Shown here piece after piece: positions 40,635-48,237 of a DNA stretch of 64,000 bases. Each line of letters starts with the position of its first letter. The stretch's first letter is position 1. Under the pieces are notes generated by a model. That model was not told where the DNA came from and did not search any database. It saw only the letters and a list, made by a program, of their open reading frames with translations. The stretch lies in assembly GCF_003323745.1 (NCBI RefSeq), contig NZ_QOIL01000003.1, positions 1-64,000 on the forward strand. Reading direction: 5' to 3'. Made by a program: the position numbers and the translations under genes. The stretch is from Sphaerisporangium album (GTDB taxonomy: Bacteria; Actinomycetota; Actinomycetes; Streptosporangiales; Streptosporangiaceae).

Positions 40635-40904
40635 TCAATCCGCGACACCCTCGACGAACCAGCCCCGGGCGCCGCGCTGGACGAGCTCGACCTCGGCGGC
40701 CCGCAGCCTGCGCGCCACTACCTGGTAGTGCCGGACTCGCAGCTCCTCCCAGGGCTTGCTGGCGTTCTCTGGTGTCCACCATGGTTCGCTCTCCTCCCAG
40801 TAGAAGAGCACCTCCTCCACCTGGTAGGGGCGGTTCCACGCGACGAACATCACCGGGACGCCCTCGGTGAGCCGTACCTTCGCGGGTTCTTGGTAGCGCC
40901 GCAT
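40635..40904 (-). CDS. DUF6504-like protein
   Basis: This 89-residue protein (RRYQEPAKVRLTEGVPVMFV, then YQVEEVLFYWEESEPWW and a C-terminal RRLRAAEVELVQRG) resembles DUF6504, a small actinobacterial domain of unknown function with a WxGxxYxVxEVLxxW core. It is the only minus-strand gene between 36.5 and 44.7 kb, so it has its own promoter. ATG 40904 is chosen; 40931 is possible. Confidence 0.72.
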   Translation of the reverse strand: MRRYQEPAKVRLTEGVPVMFVAWNRPYQVEEVLFYWEESEPWWTPENASKPWEELRVRHYQVVARRLRAAEVELVQRGARGWFVEGVAD

Positions 40905-41046
40905 ACTCGAACACTCTCGAACATCGCTCATGAATGCCAGCAGGCGCCCGGGCCGGGCTCCCACACGGTGCGTCCGCTGACGCCCGGACCCACCTCGACC
41001 CCGGACTGAGCCGGCCTCGCGGCCACCAACCCCCAGGGAGGCCGCC

Positions 41047-42225
41047 GTGACCGACTACAACCTCTTCACCGGGAACGGCCCCAACACCTCCGACGCCGAC
41101 GCCTCAGTAACCGCAGGCGTCGAATGGAAGACGACCCGATCCGACCTTTACCTCAAGGGCTATCGGGTCTACCGCGGCGCGACCGACGTCGACTGCTCCG
41201 ACGTCGCCACGTGGGCGCACGACGGCGGCACCATGCTGCCGAACTCCCAGACCGCATTCACCCCAAGCGGCACTGGCTGGCAGACCGTCACCCTAACCAC
41301 CCCCTACCCGGCGGTCGCGGCCAATACCCGATACGTCACCGGTGTGCTGTTCACGTCGCACTACACCTCCACCAGCGGCTACTGGTCCTCAGGTGCCGGG
41401 GCGAGCGGAATCGGGGACGCCAACCTGTCGGCGCCCGGCATCAACGACAGCGCCGGCGGACAAGGCAAGTACGTCGCGGGCGCGACCCTGGCCAGGCCCG
41501 TCACGAACGCGAACGGTCTCAATTTCTGGGTCGAGCCGATCTTGAGCGACAGCGACGGCTCCGGCGGCGGCGACCCCGGCCCAGACCCCGAAGAGGTCGG
41601 CACTGTCGCCGCGCAACTGGTCGGATCGGCGATCGTCGACGCGTTCTCCGGCAACATCGACTGGGAGAACGGCACCGTCGTCGCCACCCTCCACACCGCC
41701 GAGTGGACCCCGAACCTCGCCACCTTGTCCCGGGTCTCCGATCTGGCCGACGAGATCCCCAGCGGGCATGGCTACGTCCAGGGCGACGGCGAGCCTGTCG
41801 ACGGCCGCACCTCGACGTTCGTCCCAGCCGCCAACCTCACCGCGCGCGCCAACACCACGGCGTACGCAGTCGGGGACCTGCGTCGGCCGGCCAGCTCCAA
41901 CGGCCACGTCTACCGGTGCGTCACCTCCGGCACCTCGGGGTCCAGCGCGCCGACCTGGCCCACCACATCCCTGTCCACGGTGACCGACGGCACGGTCACC
42001 TGGATGGAGTGCGGCCGCGGCGTCGCGATCCTGGGCTGCGACCTCGTAGCGTTCGGTGGCATCTCCGGTGAGGCGCTGTACCTGGTGATGTCGGACCGCA
42101 CCGCGACCGACCCCGCCGACCAGCCGGTCATCCTCGTGGTCCAGTTCGAGAGCCCGCAGTCCGGGACGACGCAGTTCGATTTCGAGCCCGCCGGCGCCGG
42201 GCTGGTGCACTTCCCGGTGTTCTGA
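41047..42225 (+). CDS. DUF4082-containing tail or surface protein
   Basis: This 392-residue protein starts directly with a DUF4082-like beta-sandwich (YNLFTGNGPNTSDADASVTA, then DLYLKGYRVYRG ... PYPAVAANTRYVTGVLF), usually found in surface or fibre proteins. After a Gly/Asp/Pro linker (residues about 175-187) it continues with a beta-rich domain containing NGHVYRCVTSGTSGSSAPTW, a carbohydrate-binding-type repeat seen in phage fibres. It is likely a virion host-recognition protein. It has no signal peptide. A GGGAGG site precedes GTG 41047. Confidence 0.82.
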   Translation: MTDYNLFTGNGPNTSDADASVTAGVEWKTTRSDLYLKGYRVYRGATDVDCSDVATWAHDGGTMLPNSQTAFTPSGTGWQTVTLTTPYPAVAANTRYVTGVLFTSHYTSTSGYWSSGAGASGIGDANLSAPGINDSAGGQGKYVAGATLARPVTNANGLNFWVEPILSDSDGSGGGDPGPDPEEVGTVAAQLVGSAIVDAFSGNIDWENGTVVATLHTAEWTPNLATLSRVSDLADEIPSGHGYVQGDGEPVDGRTSTFVPAANLTARANTTAYAVGDLRRPASSNGHVYRCVTSGTSGSSAPTWPTTSLSTVTDGTVTWMECGRGVAILGCDLVAFGGISGEALYLVMSDRTATDPADQPVILVVQFESPQSGTTQFDFEPAGAGLVHFPVF

Positions 42226-43199
42226 TGCCACTCAAGCTGATCACCGGTTCGCGCCTCGGCCGACTACGGCCGCGATTCCCGACCTCGGCCACCACCGGCC
42301 CTGAGGCGTGGCCAGGCTGGACCGGGAGCTACTCGCAGACGATCGAGGGCGACGACCTGATCATCCACGAGGGCGGCACCGCGGAGAACCCCCGGGTGAT
42401 CTCCGGCATCCACATGATCGGCGGCACCATCCACACCGCCCCTGGGGTGCAGCACCTGCATATCGTGGGCTGCTGGGTGCAGGGCTGGCAGCCCGGCCTC
42501 GGCGGCGTCAACCTCTCCTACGGAGACAACTCCGACTGTCAGATCCGTTACTGCCGGATCTCGGCGCTGTCGAACGACGACAACACCCCCGAGTCCTACG
42601 ACAACACCCGGCTCAACTACGGCATCAGGGTGTTCGCCGACGACCTGCTCATCGAGCGGAACGAGGTCTTCTGGGTGCCCGACGGCATCCAGATCGCGGG
42701 ATCCCGCAACATCATCCGCGACAACTTCGTTCACGACGTGACGTTCTGGGACGACGGCCAGGGCGGCGTAGGGGCTTCGCCCGGTGGCGACCACAACAAC
42801 TGCCTGCTCCACAACGGCGGCACGGTCACCGACCTGACGATCACCGGCAACGCCTTCATCCTGAACCGCCGCGGCGCCGGCATGATCCAGACGGGCGCGC
42901 TGAGCCTCCAGCAGAGCGTGGAGTTCCCGGGCCAGTACGAACGCGTCGAGGTCTCCAACAACCTGATCGGCGGCGGCGGGTACGCCATGTACTCGGGTTA
43001 TGAGCCGGGCAAGGAAGGCAACAGCCCCGGGACCGAGTTCGTGGTCACCAACAACCGGTTCCTCACCACCTACTTCCCTGGCGCCGGGAACTTCGGGCCG
43101 GCCACGGCCGCGCAGCCCTGGGGCGTGAACGGCAACCTCTGGCAGGGCAACCGGTGGTCCGGCGGCCTCCGCGACGGCCAGCTGGTGGACGCCCCGTAG
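42225..43199 (+). CDS. Right-handed beta-helix (pectate-lyase-like) tail spike
   Basis: This 324-residue protein has the repeating pattern of a parallel right-handed beta-helix (IVGCWVQGWQPGLGGVNLSY, CQIRYCRISALSNDD, LLIERNEVFWVPDGIQIAGS, NIIRDNFVHDVTF). Phage tail spikes and carbohydrate lyases share this fold. A catalytic site cannot be assigned. It starts at a TGATG overlap with the DUF4082 gene, so the two are produced together and probably form a spike complex. Confidence 0.85.
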   Translation: MPLKLITGSRLGRLRPRFPTSATTGPEAWPGWTGSYSQTIEGDDLIIHEGGTAENPRVISGIHMIGGTIHTAPGVQHLHIVGCWVQGWQPGLGGVNLSYGDNSDCQIRYCRISALSNDDNTPESYDNTRLNYGIRVFADDLLIERNEVFWVPDGIQIAGSRNIIRDNFVHDVTFWDDGQGGVGASPGGDHNNCLLHNGGTVTDLTITGNAFILNRRGAGMIQTGALSLQQSVEFPGQYERVEVSNNLIGGGGYAMYSGYEPGKEGNSPGTEFVVTNNRFLTTYFPGAGNFGPATAAQPWGVNGNLWQGNRWSGGLRDGQLVDAP

Positions 43200-43212
43200 A
43201 GGGGAGCGCGTC

Positions 43213-43698
43213 GTGACCATCATCCGCCAGTCCTCGCCCGCCTTCGCCCTCACGATCACCCCGGACGCCGGGCTGGAGACCCAGTCCATCAGCGTCTTCG
43301 GCTGGCCCGCGCTGGTCCTGGCGATCGGCCCGCCCGGGTCGCTGACGACGGCCGGAAGCGACGAAGCCGTCGCCGCGATCATCCGCCAGACCGCGCCTGC
43401 GCTCGGCCTGGTGCTCGGCGAGCCCGGTGCCCTGCTGATCGCGGGCGCGCCCGCGGCCGCCGTCGTGATCCGGCAGAGCAGCCCCGCCTTCGCGCTGGCC
43501 CTCGGCGGAGCCGGCACCGTGCTGGCGATCGGCCAGCCGACTGCGCGGGTGGTCATCCGCCAGTCGACGCCAGCGTTCGCGCTCGCGCTGCCCGGCCCGG
43601 CCGGGACGCTCGAGACGGCGAGCCCGCCACCGCTGGACATCAGGATCGTCATCGGCGCGCCGCGCCGCCGGTGGGCCGCAGGCCGGGTGTGGGCGTGA
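43213..43698 (+). CDS. Internally repetitive protein
   Basis: This 161-residue protein consists of about five repeats of 26-29 residues. The clearest contain IRQSSPAFAL or variants at residues 4, 57, 86 and 115, followed by a short GPAGTLETAS-like turn. The pattern suggests a repeating beta structure such as a fibre shaft. A basic C-terminus follows. GGAGCG precedes GTG 43213. It lies in the tail-fibre-like gene group. Confidence 0.75.
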   Translation: MTIIRQSSPAFALTITPDAGLETQSISVFGWPALVLAIGPPGSLTTAGSDEAVAAIIRQTAPALGLVLGEPGALLIAGAPAAAVVIRQSSPAFALALGGAGTVLAIGQPTARVVIRQSTPAFALALPGPAGTLETASPPPLDIRIVIGAPRRRWAAGRVWA

Positions 43699-43717
43699 GT
43701 CGGGGCGGAGGTGCGCC

Positions 43718-44023
43718 GTGCTGCAGAAGCGCATCCCCGCCGGGTCCAAGGAGTTTCTGCATCTGGACTTCGACGTCGCACCGGGGAACATCACCTCGCT
43801 GCCGGTGGAGATGGCGATCACCGTGTACCCACGGGGCCCGGTCGACGCGGACTGGGCGGACGCCGAGTGGACGCCGAGTGCGGCTCCGCCGGCGTCGCGC
43901 CTGCTGATCGGTCCTGGGTCGTCACGGCCGCTGGGGCGCGCGACGTACTGCGTGTGGGGCCGGGTGACGGCGGCGCCGGAACTGCCGTTGGTCGAGGCGC
44001 CGTGGGTGCTCACGATCACCTAG
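43718..44023 (+). CDS. Small beta-rich structural-type protein
   Basis: This 101-residue protein (FLHLDFDVAPGNITSLPVEM ... YCVWGRVTAAPELPLVEAPW) resembles a small immunoglobulin-like beta domain found in phage virion proteins. GCGGAGG precedes GTG 43718. The role is inferred from position after the fibre genes. Confidence 0.7.
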   Translation: MLQKRIPAGSKEFLHLDFDVAPGNITSLPVEMAITVYPRGPVDADWADAEWTPSAAPPASRLLIGPGSSRPLGRATYCVWGRVTAAPELPLVEAPWVLTIT

Positions 44024-44114
44024 ACAGGCGGCAAGAACCTCGCGGGCAGCTAGCACAGGTAGGGAGCCGCGGCGCACCCCAGACAATGAAGCTCTCGTCT
44101 CTGAGGAGAAACCT

Positions 44115-44501
44115 GTGACCTATCCAGCCGAATCTCGGGTCGTCTTCGCCAGCTGGACGCCGCCCGATGTCACCACCCTTGTCAAGATGTACTGGGTGTG
44201 CGAGCAGGGACACGACGGCATCGATTATCCGGGCATGCGTACCGTTTGCGATGGCTGCAAACGGGCGATCGTCGTCCCCACGTCGCCGACCTCCACCGAC
44301 GTTCATGAGGTCAGCGACGGTGTAGATGCCCTAGATGCCCGACGAGAGCGAGACCGCGCCGAGGCGGCCATCAAGCTCGCCGAGCACATGCTCAGCAAGT
44401 TCACCGAGGAAGGCGTTCACAACGGAGTCACCTCGTATCCAGCAGGTGGGTCAGCGCGGGCGGAGTCGAGAACGGGTGGCGGGCGCAGCTCGCGGCGTTG
44501 A
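44115..44501 (+). CDS. Hypothetical zinc-binding protein
   Basis: This 128-residue protein has VCEQGHDG and VCDGCKRAI cysteine clusters near residues 28-55 and a charged helix after them. GAGGAGAAA precedes GTG 44115. No family is recognised. Confidence 0.68.
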   Translation: MTYPAESRVVFASWTPPDVTTLVKMYWVCEQGHDGIDYPGMRTVCDGCKRAIVVPTSPTSTDVHEVSDGVDALDARRERDRAEAAIKLAEHMLSKFTEEGVHNGVTSYPAGGSARAESRTGGGRSSRR

Positions 44502-44605
44502 AAGGCGCGCCGACGCATTGAGCGATGTCTTTACTTAGGGCGACCGCGGGCACTGGGCCCGGATTGCTCGCTCACGCGTGTACGAGTAGCCTCGAGGCCT
44601 CACGT

Positions 44606-44657
44606 TCGTCCTCTGGTGTGGACGAGAGCGGCTCCCTGTTGGCGCGGGGAGCCGTTC
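44606..44657 (+). terminator. Operator-like palindrome and intrinsic terminator
   Basis: TCGTCC-TCTGGTGT-GGACGA (44606-44625) has the 6-8-6 layout of the paired operators but with changed arms and no partner. It is followed by an 8-bp stem (CGGCTCCC 44629-44636 with GGGAGCCG 44647-44654) and a T-rich stretch, which would terminate plus-strand transcription. No gene is seen in 44502-44745. Confidence 0.5.
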
Positions 44658-44712
44658 GTTTTGAACGGCCCCGTCGGCTCGTTGTTCAACGGGCTGGCCA
44701 TGTGAATACGAA

Positions 44713-44732
44713 AGCCCCGCCGGGGCGGGGCT
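44713..44732 (-). terminator. Intrinsic terminator
   Basis: A tight GC hairpin (AGCCCCGCC / GGCGGGGCT) lies 14 bases past the stop of the minus-strand gene at 44746 and is followed, on that strand, by TTTCG. It terminates the two-gene minus operon. Confidence 0.7.
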
Positions 44733-44745
44733 GATCAGGGGCGGG

Positions 44746-45024
44746 TCAGTCCTGGCATTCGCGGCGGTATCCGTACTCGGCCTCGCGGCCGATCGGCGGG
44801 CCGCCTCCCCAGCACACCCCGCTGGGCAACATGGTCCCCCGCCCTTGTAGTGCACCCAGGACCCGATCGAGTGATGCGGCGAGCTGCAGCGCGGCCTGCT
44901 CCTCCAGGTCGAGCTCGGCGGCCGCGCGCCCGTCGGAGGGCGCGGTGCCGTCGACGTCGTCCCAGAGGGCCAGGAGCCGCCGGGCACCGGCGGGCGCCGG
45001 GAGGTCGCGGGTCGGGTTGTCCAT
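44746..45024 (-). CDS. Small hypothetical protein
   Basis: This 92-residue protein has an acidic helical core (ARRLLALWDDVDGTAPSD ... EEQAALQLAASLDRVLGAL) and ends in CWGGGPPIGREAEYGYRREC. GGAGAAG precedes the ATG at 45024, and the gene follows the DUF6011-like gene by 14 bases. The function is unknown. Confidence 0.7.
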   Translation of the reverse strand: MDNPTRDLPAPAGARRLLALWDDVDGTAPSDGRAAAELDLEEQAALQLAASLDRVLGALQGRGTMLPSGVCWGGGPPIGREAEYGYRRECQD

Positions 45025-45038
45025 GATCTTCTCCAGTC

Positions 45039-45386
45039 TCAGGCGGCCGCGAGGATGGTCAGGGCGGCGCGGTGGTAGCAGGCCCGGTTCTTGATCCCGG
45101 CGGGGCAGGTGCATGCCTGGCGGGCGACCAGGTAGGTGGTGTTCCCGTCGCCGCTCACCGCGGTGTAGAGGTTCGGGCGGCGGGTGCGCAGGATGCCGCC
45201 CTGCTCGATGAGCTCGGTGGCCTTGGCGATCTGGGCGGGCTTGAAGTCGGTGAGGTCGGCGGTCTTGGCGGCGCCGCGGATCTTGGCGGCGCAGCCGGGG
45301 CCGTAGCCGGTGGCGATGCTCTTGGCGCTGGTGAGAGCGCGGTGGCAGCGGCGGCACTTCGCGGGGTCTACGGCGGTGGTGGTCAT
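45039..45386 (-). CDS. DUF6011 / SWIM-type zinc finger protein
   Basis: This 115-residue protein combines CRRCHRALTSAKSIATGYGP-GC, the pattern of DUF6011 zinc knuckles, with a C-terminal SWIM-like finger (CTCPAGIKNRACYH, CxC...CxH). Both are small nucleic-acid or protein-binding modules. GGAAG precedes the ATG at 45386. A paired-operator half-site ends 16 bases upstream, placing it in the same regulon as the MoxR and vWA genes. Confidence 0.82.
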   Translation of the reverse strand: MTTTAVDPAKCRRCHRALTSAKSIATGYGPGCAAKIRGAAKTADLTDFKPAQIAKATELIEQGGILRTRRPNLYTAVSGDGNTTYLVARQACTCPAGIKNRACYHRAALTILAAA

Positions 45387-45402
45387 TCCCGACTTCCTAA
45401 CG

Positions 45403-45463
45403 TTGTCCTTACATATGGACGACGTTAGCTCAACCGATAAACATTGTCCATACATACGGACAA
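45403..45463. promoter_or_regulatory. Paired operator, copy 4
   Basis: TTGTCC-TTACATAT-GGACGA (45403-45422) and TTGTCC-ATACATAC-GGACAA (45444-45463) start 41 bp apart. The first also has CTAACG / CGTTAG outer arms, as in copy 1. It lies between the minus-strand DUF6011 gene and the terminase gene and may control both. Confidence 0.8.
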
Positions 45464-45509
45464 AGAAAAAAGAGGGGGGTCGGCCGGCCCAGACCCCGGC
45501 AGGGGGGCC

Positions 45510-48218
45510 ATGACCGCCACCATCTGGGACATCGCCGCCCGCAGGGCCGCCGCCATCTACGGCACCCCCACCCACCGCTGGACCACCCCCGGCCAGCTCG
45601 CCGCCGCGATCGACCCCAGCACGGTCCAGACCGAAGCGCTCGACCTCATCGACGAGGCGCTCGTCGACGTCGCCGAAGGCCGCTGCGACCGCCTGATCAT
45701 CACCGTCCCGCCGCAGGAAGGGAAGTCCACCCGGGTCACCACCGTCGGCCCGCTGTGGATGCTGACCCGCAACCCCGACCTGCGCATCGCGATCGCCTGC
45801 TACGCCCAGGACCTGGCCGATGAGTTCGGCCGCAACATCCGCAACCACATCACCAGCAACGACGGCACCGACGGCAGTCTCGACCTCGGCCTGCGCATCG
45901 CCCCCGACAACGGCGCCGCGCGCCGCTGGCGCATCGCCGGCCGCCGGGGCGGCGTCCGCGCCGTCGGCCTCACCGCCGGCCTCACCGGCAAAGCCGCCGA
46001 AGCGATCTTCATCGACGACCCGATCGCCGACCTCATCCAGGCCAACTCCACCGCCTGGCGCGAGGTCGTCTGGGGCTTCTGGACGGCCGTCGCCAACACC
46101 CGCCTGGCCCCCGGCGCGCCCGTGGTAGTGATCTTGACTCGCTGGCATGAGGACGACCTCGTCGGCCGCCTCCTGGCCGCCGAGGACGCCCACCGCTGGC
46201 GCGTGATCAACATCCCCGCGCAGGCCGACCACGACCCGGCCAAGGGCGAGACCGACCCGCTCGGCCGCGAACCCGGCGAGTACCTCAACTCCGCGCGCGG
46301 CCGCACCGTCGAGCAGTGGGAGCAGATCCGCGTCGCTGTCGGCTCCCGGGTCTGGAACGCCCTCTACCAGGGGCGGCCCACGGCACCCGAGGGCGATCTG
46401 TTCGAACGCGGCTGGTGGCGCGAGTACACCTCGCCGCGGTGGATCGTCCGCGACGACGGCTCCTACTGGGCGATCAACCCCGACGAGGTCATCCAGTCCT
46501 GGGACATGGCCTTCAAGGACACCGACAGCAGCGACTGGGTCGTCGGCCAGGTCTGGGCCCGGTGGGGCCTGCAGGTCTACCTGCTCGACCAGGTCCGCGA
46601 GCGCCTGTCGTTCGTCGAGACCCGCAAAGCCGTCCGCCGCCTGGCCGTCAAGTGGCCCCAGGCCACACTGAAGCTCGTCGAGGACAAGGCCAACGGCACC
46701 GCCGTCATCAACAGCCTGCAGCGCACCGTGGCCGGGCTTATCGCAGAAGAACCCCACGGCAGCAAGTACGCGCGCGCCGCCGCGATCTCCCCCTTCGTCG
46801 AGGCCGGGCAGGTTCTTCTTCCGGCTCCCGAGCTCGCCCCGTGGGTCGGCGAGTTCATCGACGAATGCGTCATAGGATCGACTGTGATCATTACACGACA
46901 CGGTCTGATTCCTGCCAGCGAAATCAAAGTCGGCGACGAGGTCCTCACACATCGCGGACGCTTCCGCCCTGTCACCGCCACGTCCGTACGGGAAGCACCC
47001 GAGCTCGTCACAATTCGGGCGAAGACCCTCGACCCGATCACCCTCACCCCGAATCACCCGGTATTCGCTATGACCGTGCGCCGTAACGTCGCCGGATTAC
47101 TGGCGCCCATAGGCAAGGAATGGGTGCCCGCTGGCGAGGTGTCGTGCCGGACAGCCGTGCTCTCAGCGCGCGGCGAGATCGAACCATCGCACAAGCCCCA
47201 CCACGCGATGACCTTTCCCGTCTTGGACCCGGACCAGGAGTTGCAGGAGATCGATCTACGCGCTTGGTTCGACATAAAGCTCCCCGAGGCCAAGACGGAG
47301 GGGCTCGGCAGGAAGACGTATGCCATCGTGGACGACGGCGAGACCATCCGCATCAACTCCGCCCGCGCCCAGTCGCTCCGGTATCGCCAAGTGCTTGACC
47401 GACGCTTCGGCCGGATCTGCGGTCTCTACCTCGCCGAAGGCAGTTACAGCACCGGCCGCGTCTTCTGGTCGCTTCACAAGGACGAGACCGAGTTTGCGGA
47501 GGAGATCACCTCATTCCTCCGAGAACGCTGGGGGATCAACAGCCACGTCGCCAGCCTAGGAAAGGCCAACCCGAACTGCATCAACGTGACCGCGAGCCTC
47601 AGGCGGATGGAGCGCTTCTTCGCTGAGTTCGGTCGAGGAGCGGCGAACAAGCGCATCCCGTGGTGGGCTTGGGAGGCACCTGCAGCGTTCATCGAAGGCT
47701 TGGTCTCCGGCTGGCTGGATGGCGACGGCCACAAGACGGCACAAGGCTGGAAGGGGACCACCACGTCCCCCCACCTGGCATGGGGCATCAGGCTCCTGGC
47801 AACCCGGCTGGACAAGTGGGCGCTGTTGTCCTGGTCAGAGCCCCGTAAGCCCTCGTTGATCGGCAAGCACACGGTCACGCCACGCCATGCCACGTTCAGC
47901 GTGGACTTACTCGACCGGGAAAAGGCGACTCACGTGTTCGACGGCGAACATGTCGGCTTGTGGGTGAAGGAGACCGGGCCTGCCGGCAACGGCACCGTCT
48001 ACAACTTCACCGTCGCCGAAGACGAGTCATACGTGACCACGGGCGGCGCCGTACACAACTGCGCGTCCTTCCCCAACGGCCGCCACGACGACCAGGTCGA
48101 CGGCACGTCTCAAGCGATCAACCGGCTCCTGCTCGCGCCGCTGCTCGCCGGCACCCTCATCGTCGGCGACGACGAGTTGGACGAGGAGCTGGACGACTAC
48201 GAGATCAGCCCGATCTGA
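45510..48218 (+). CDS. terL: Terminase large subunit with intein
   Basis: The precursor is 902 residues; after removal of a 398-residue intein the terminase would be 504. The ATPase part has the Walker A-like PPQEGKST (Lys72) and Walker B AIFIDDP (Asp169-Asp170). The nuclease part has SWDMAFKDTDSSDW near residue 330 and HDDQVDG after the intein. It packages phage DNA into proheads through the portal. A strong AGGGGGG precedes ATG 45510. The intein sits just before the conserved FPNGRHDDQVDG region, a typical insertion in an active site. A longer start would translate the operator. Confidence 0.95.
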   Translation: MTATIWDIAARRAAAIYGTPTHRWTTPGQLAAAIDPSTVQTEALDLIDEALVDVAEGRCDRLIITVPPQEGKSTRVTTVGPLWMLTRNPDLRIAIACYAQDLADEFGRNIRNHITSNDGTDGSLDLGLRIAPDNGAARRWRIAGRRGGVRAVGLTAGLTGKAAEAIFIDDPIADLIQANSTAWREVVWGFWTAVANTRLAPGAPVVVILTRWHEDDLVGRLLAAEDAHRWRVINIPAQADHDPAKGETDPLGREPGEYLNSARGRTVEQWEQIRVAVGSRVWNALYQGRPTAPEGDLFERGWWREYTSPRWIVRDDGSYWAINPDEVIQSWDMAFKDTDSSDWVVGQVWARWGLQVYLLDQVRERLSFVETRKAVRRLAVKWPQATLKLVEDKANGTAVINSLQRTVAGLIAEEPHGSKYARAAAISPFVEAGQVLLPAPELAPWVGEFIDECVIGSTVIITRHGLIPASEIKVGDEVLTHRGRFRPVTATSVREAPELVTIRAKTLDPITLTPNHPVFAMTVRRNVAGLLAPIGKEWVPAGEVSCRTAVLSARGEIEPSHKPHHAMTFPVLDPDQELQEIDLRAWFDIKLPEAKTEGLGRKTYAIVDDGETIRINSARAQSLRYRQVLDRRFGRICGLYLAEGSYSTGRVFWSLHKDETEFAEEITSFLRERWGINSHVASLGKANPNCINVTASLRRMERFFAEFGRGAANKRIPWWAWEAPAAFIEGLVSGWLDGDGHKTAQGWKGTTTSPHLAWGIRLLATRLDKWALLSWSEPRKPSLIGKHTVTPRHATFSVDLLDREKATHVFDGEHVGLWVKETGPAGNGTVYNFTVAEDESYVTTGGAVHNCASFPNGRHDDQVDGTSQAINRLLLAPLLAGTLIVGDDELDEELDDYEISPI
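46866..48059 (+). mobile_element. Intein with LAGLIDADG-type homing domain
   Basis: The intein begins at Cys453 (CVIGSTVIIT, block A) and ends with VHN before Cys851. The block B TLTPNHPVF histidine is present. Two LAGLIDADG-like helices (LYLAEGSYS, and GLVSGWLDGDGHK with the acidic catalytic position) lie in the middle. Block F/G reads VYNFTVAEDESYVTTGG. All splice residues appear intact: Cys1, His-Asn at the end and Cys+1. It should be removed by protein splicing and may still home into intein-free terminase genes. Confidence 0.93.
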
Positions 48219-48237
48219 CCCGTCGAGGGAGGCCTTC

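Noticed and set aside
45039-47057. 672-residue minus-strand frame
   Set aside because: Only its last 115 residues (DUF6011/SWIM protein) are real; the rest is antisense to the terminase and would read through the operator.
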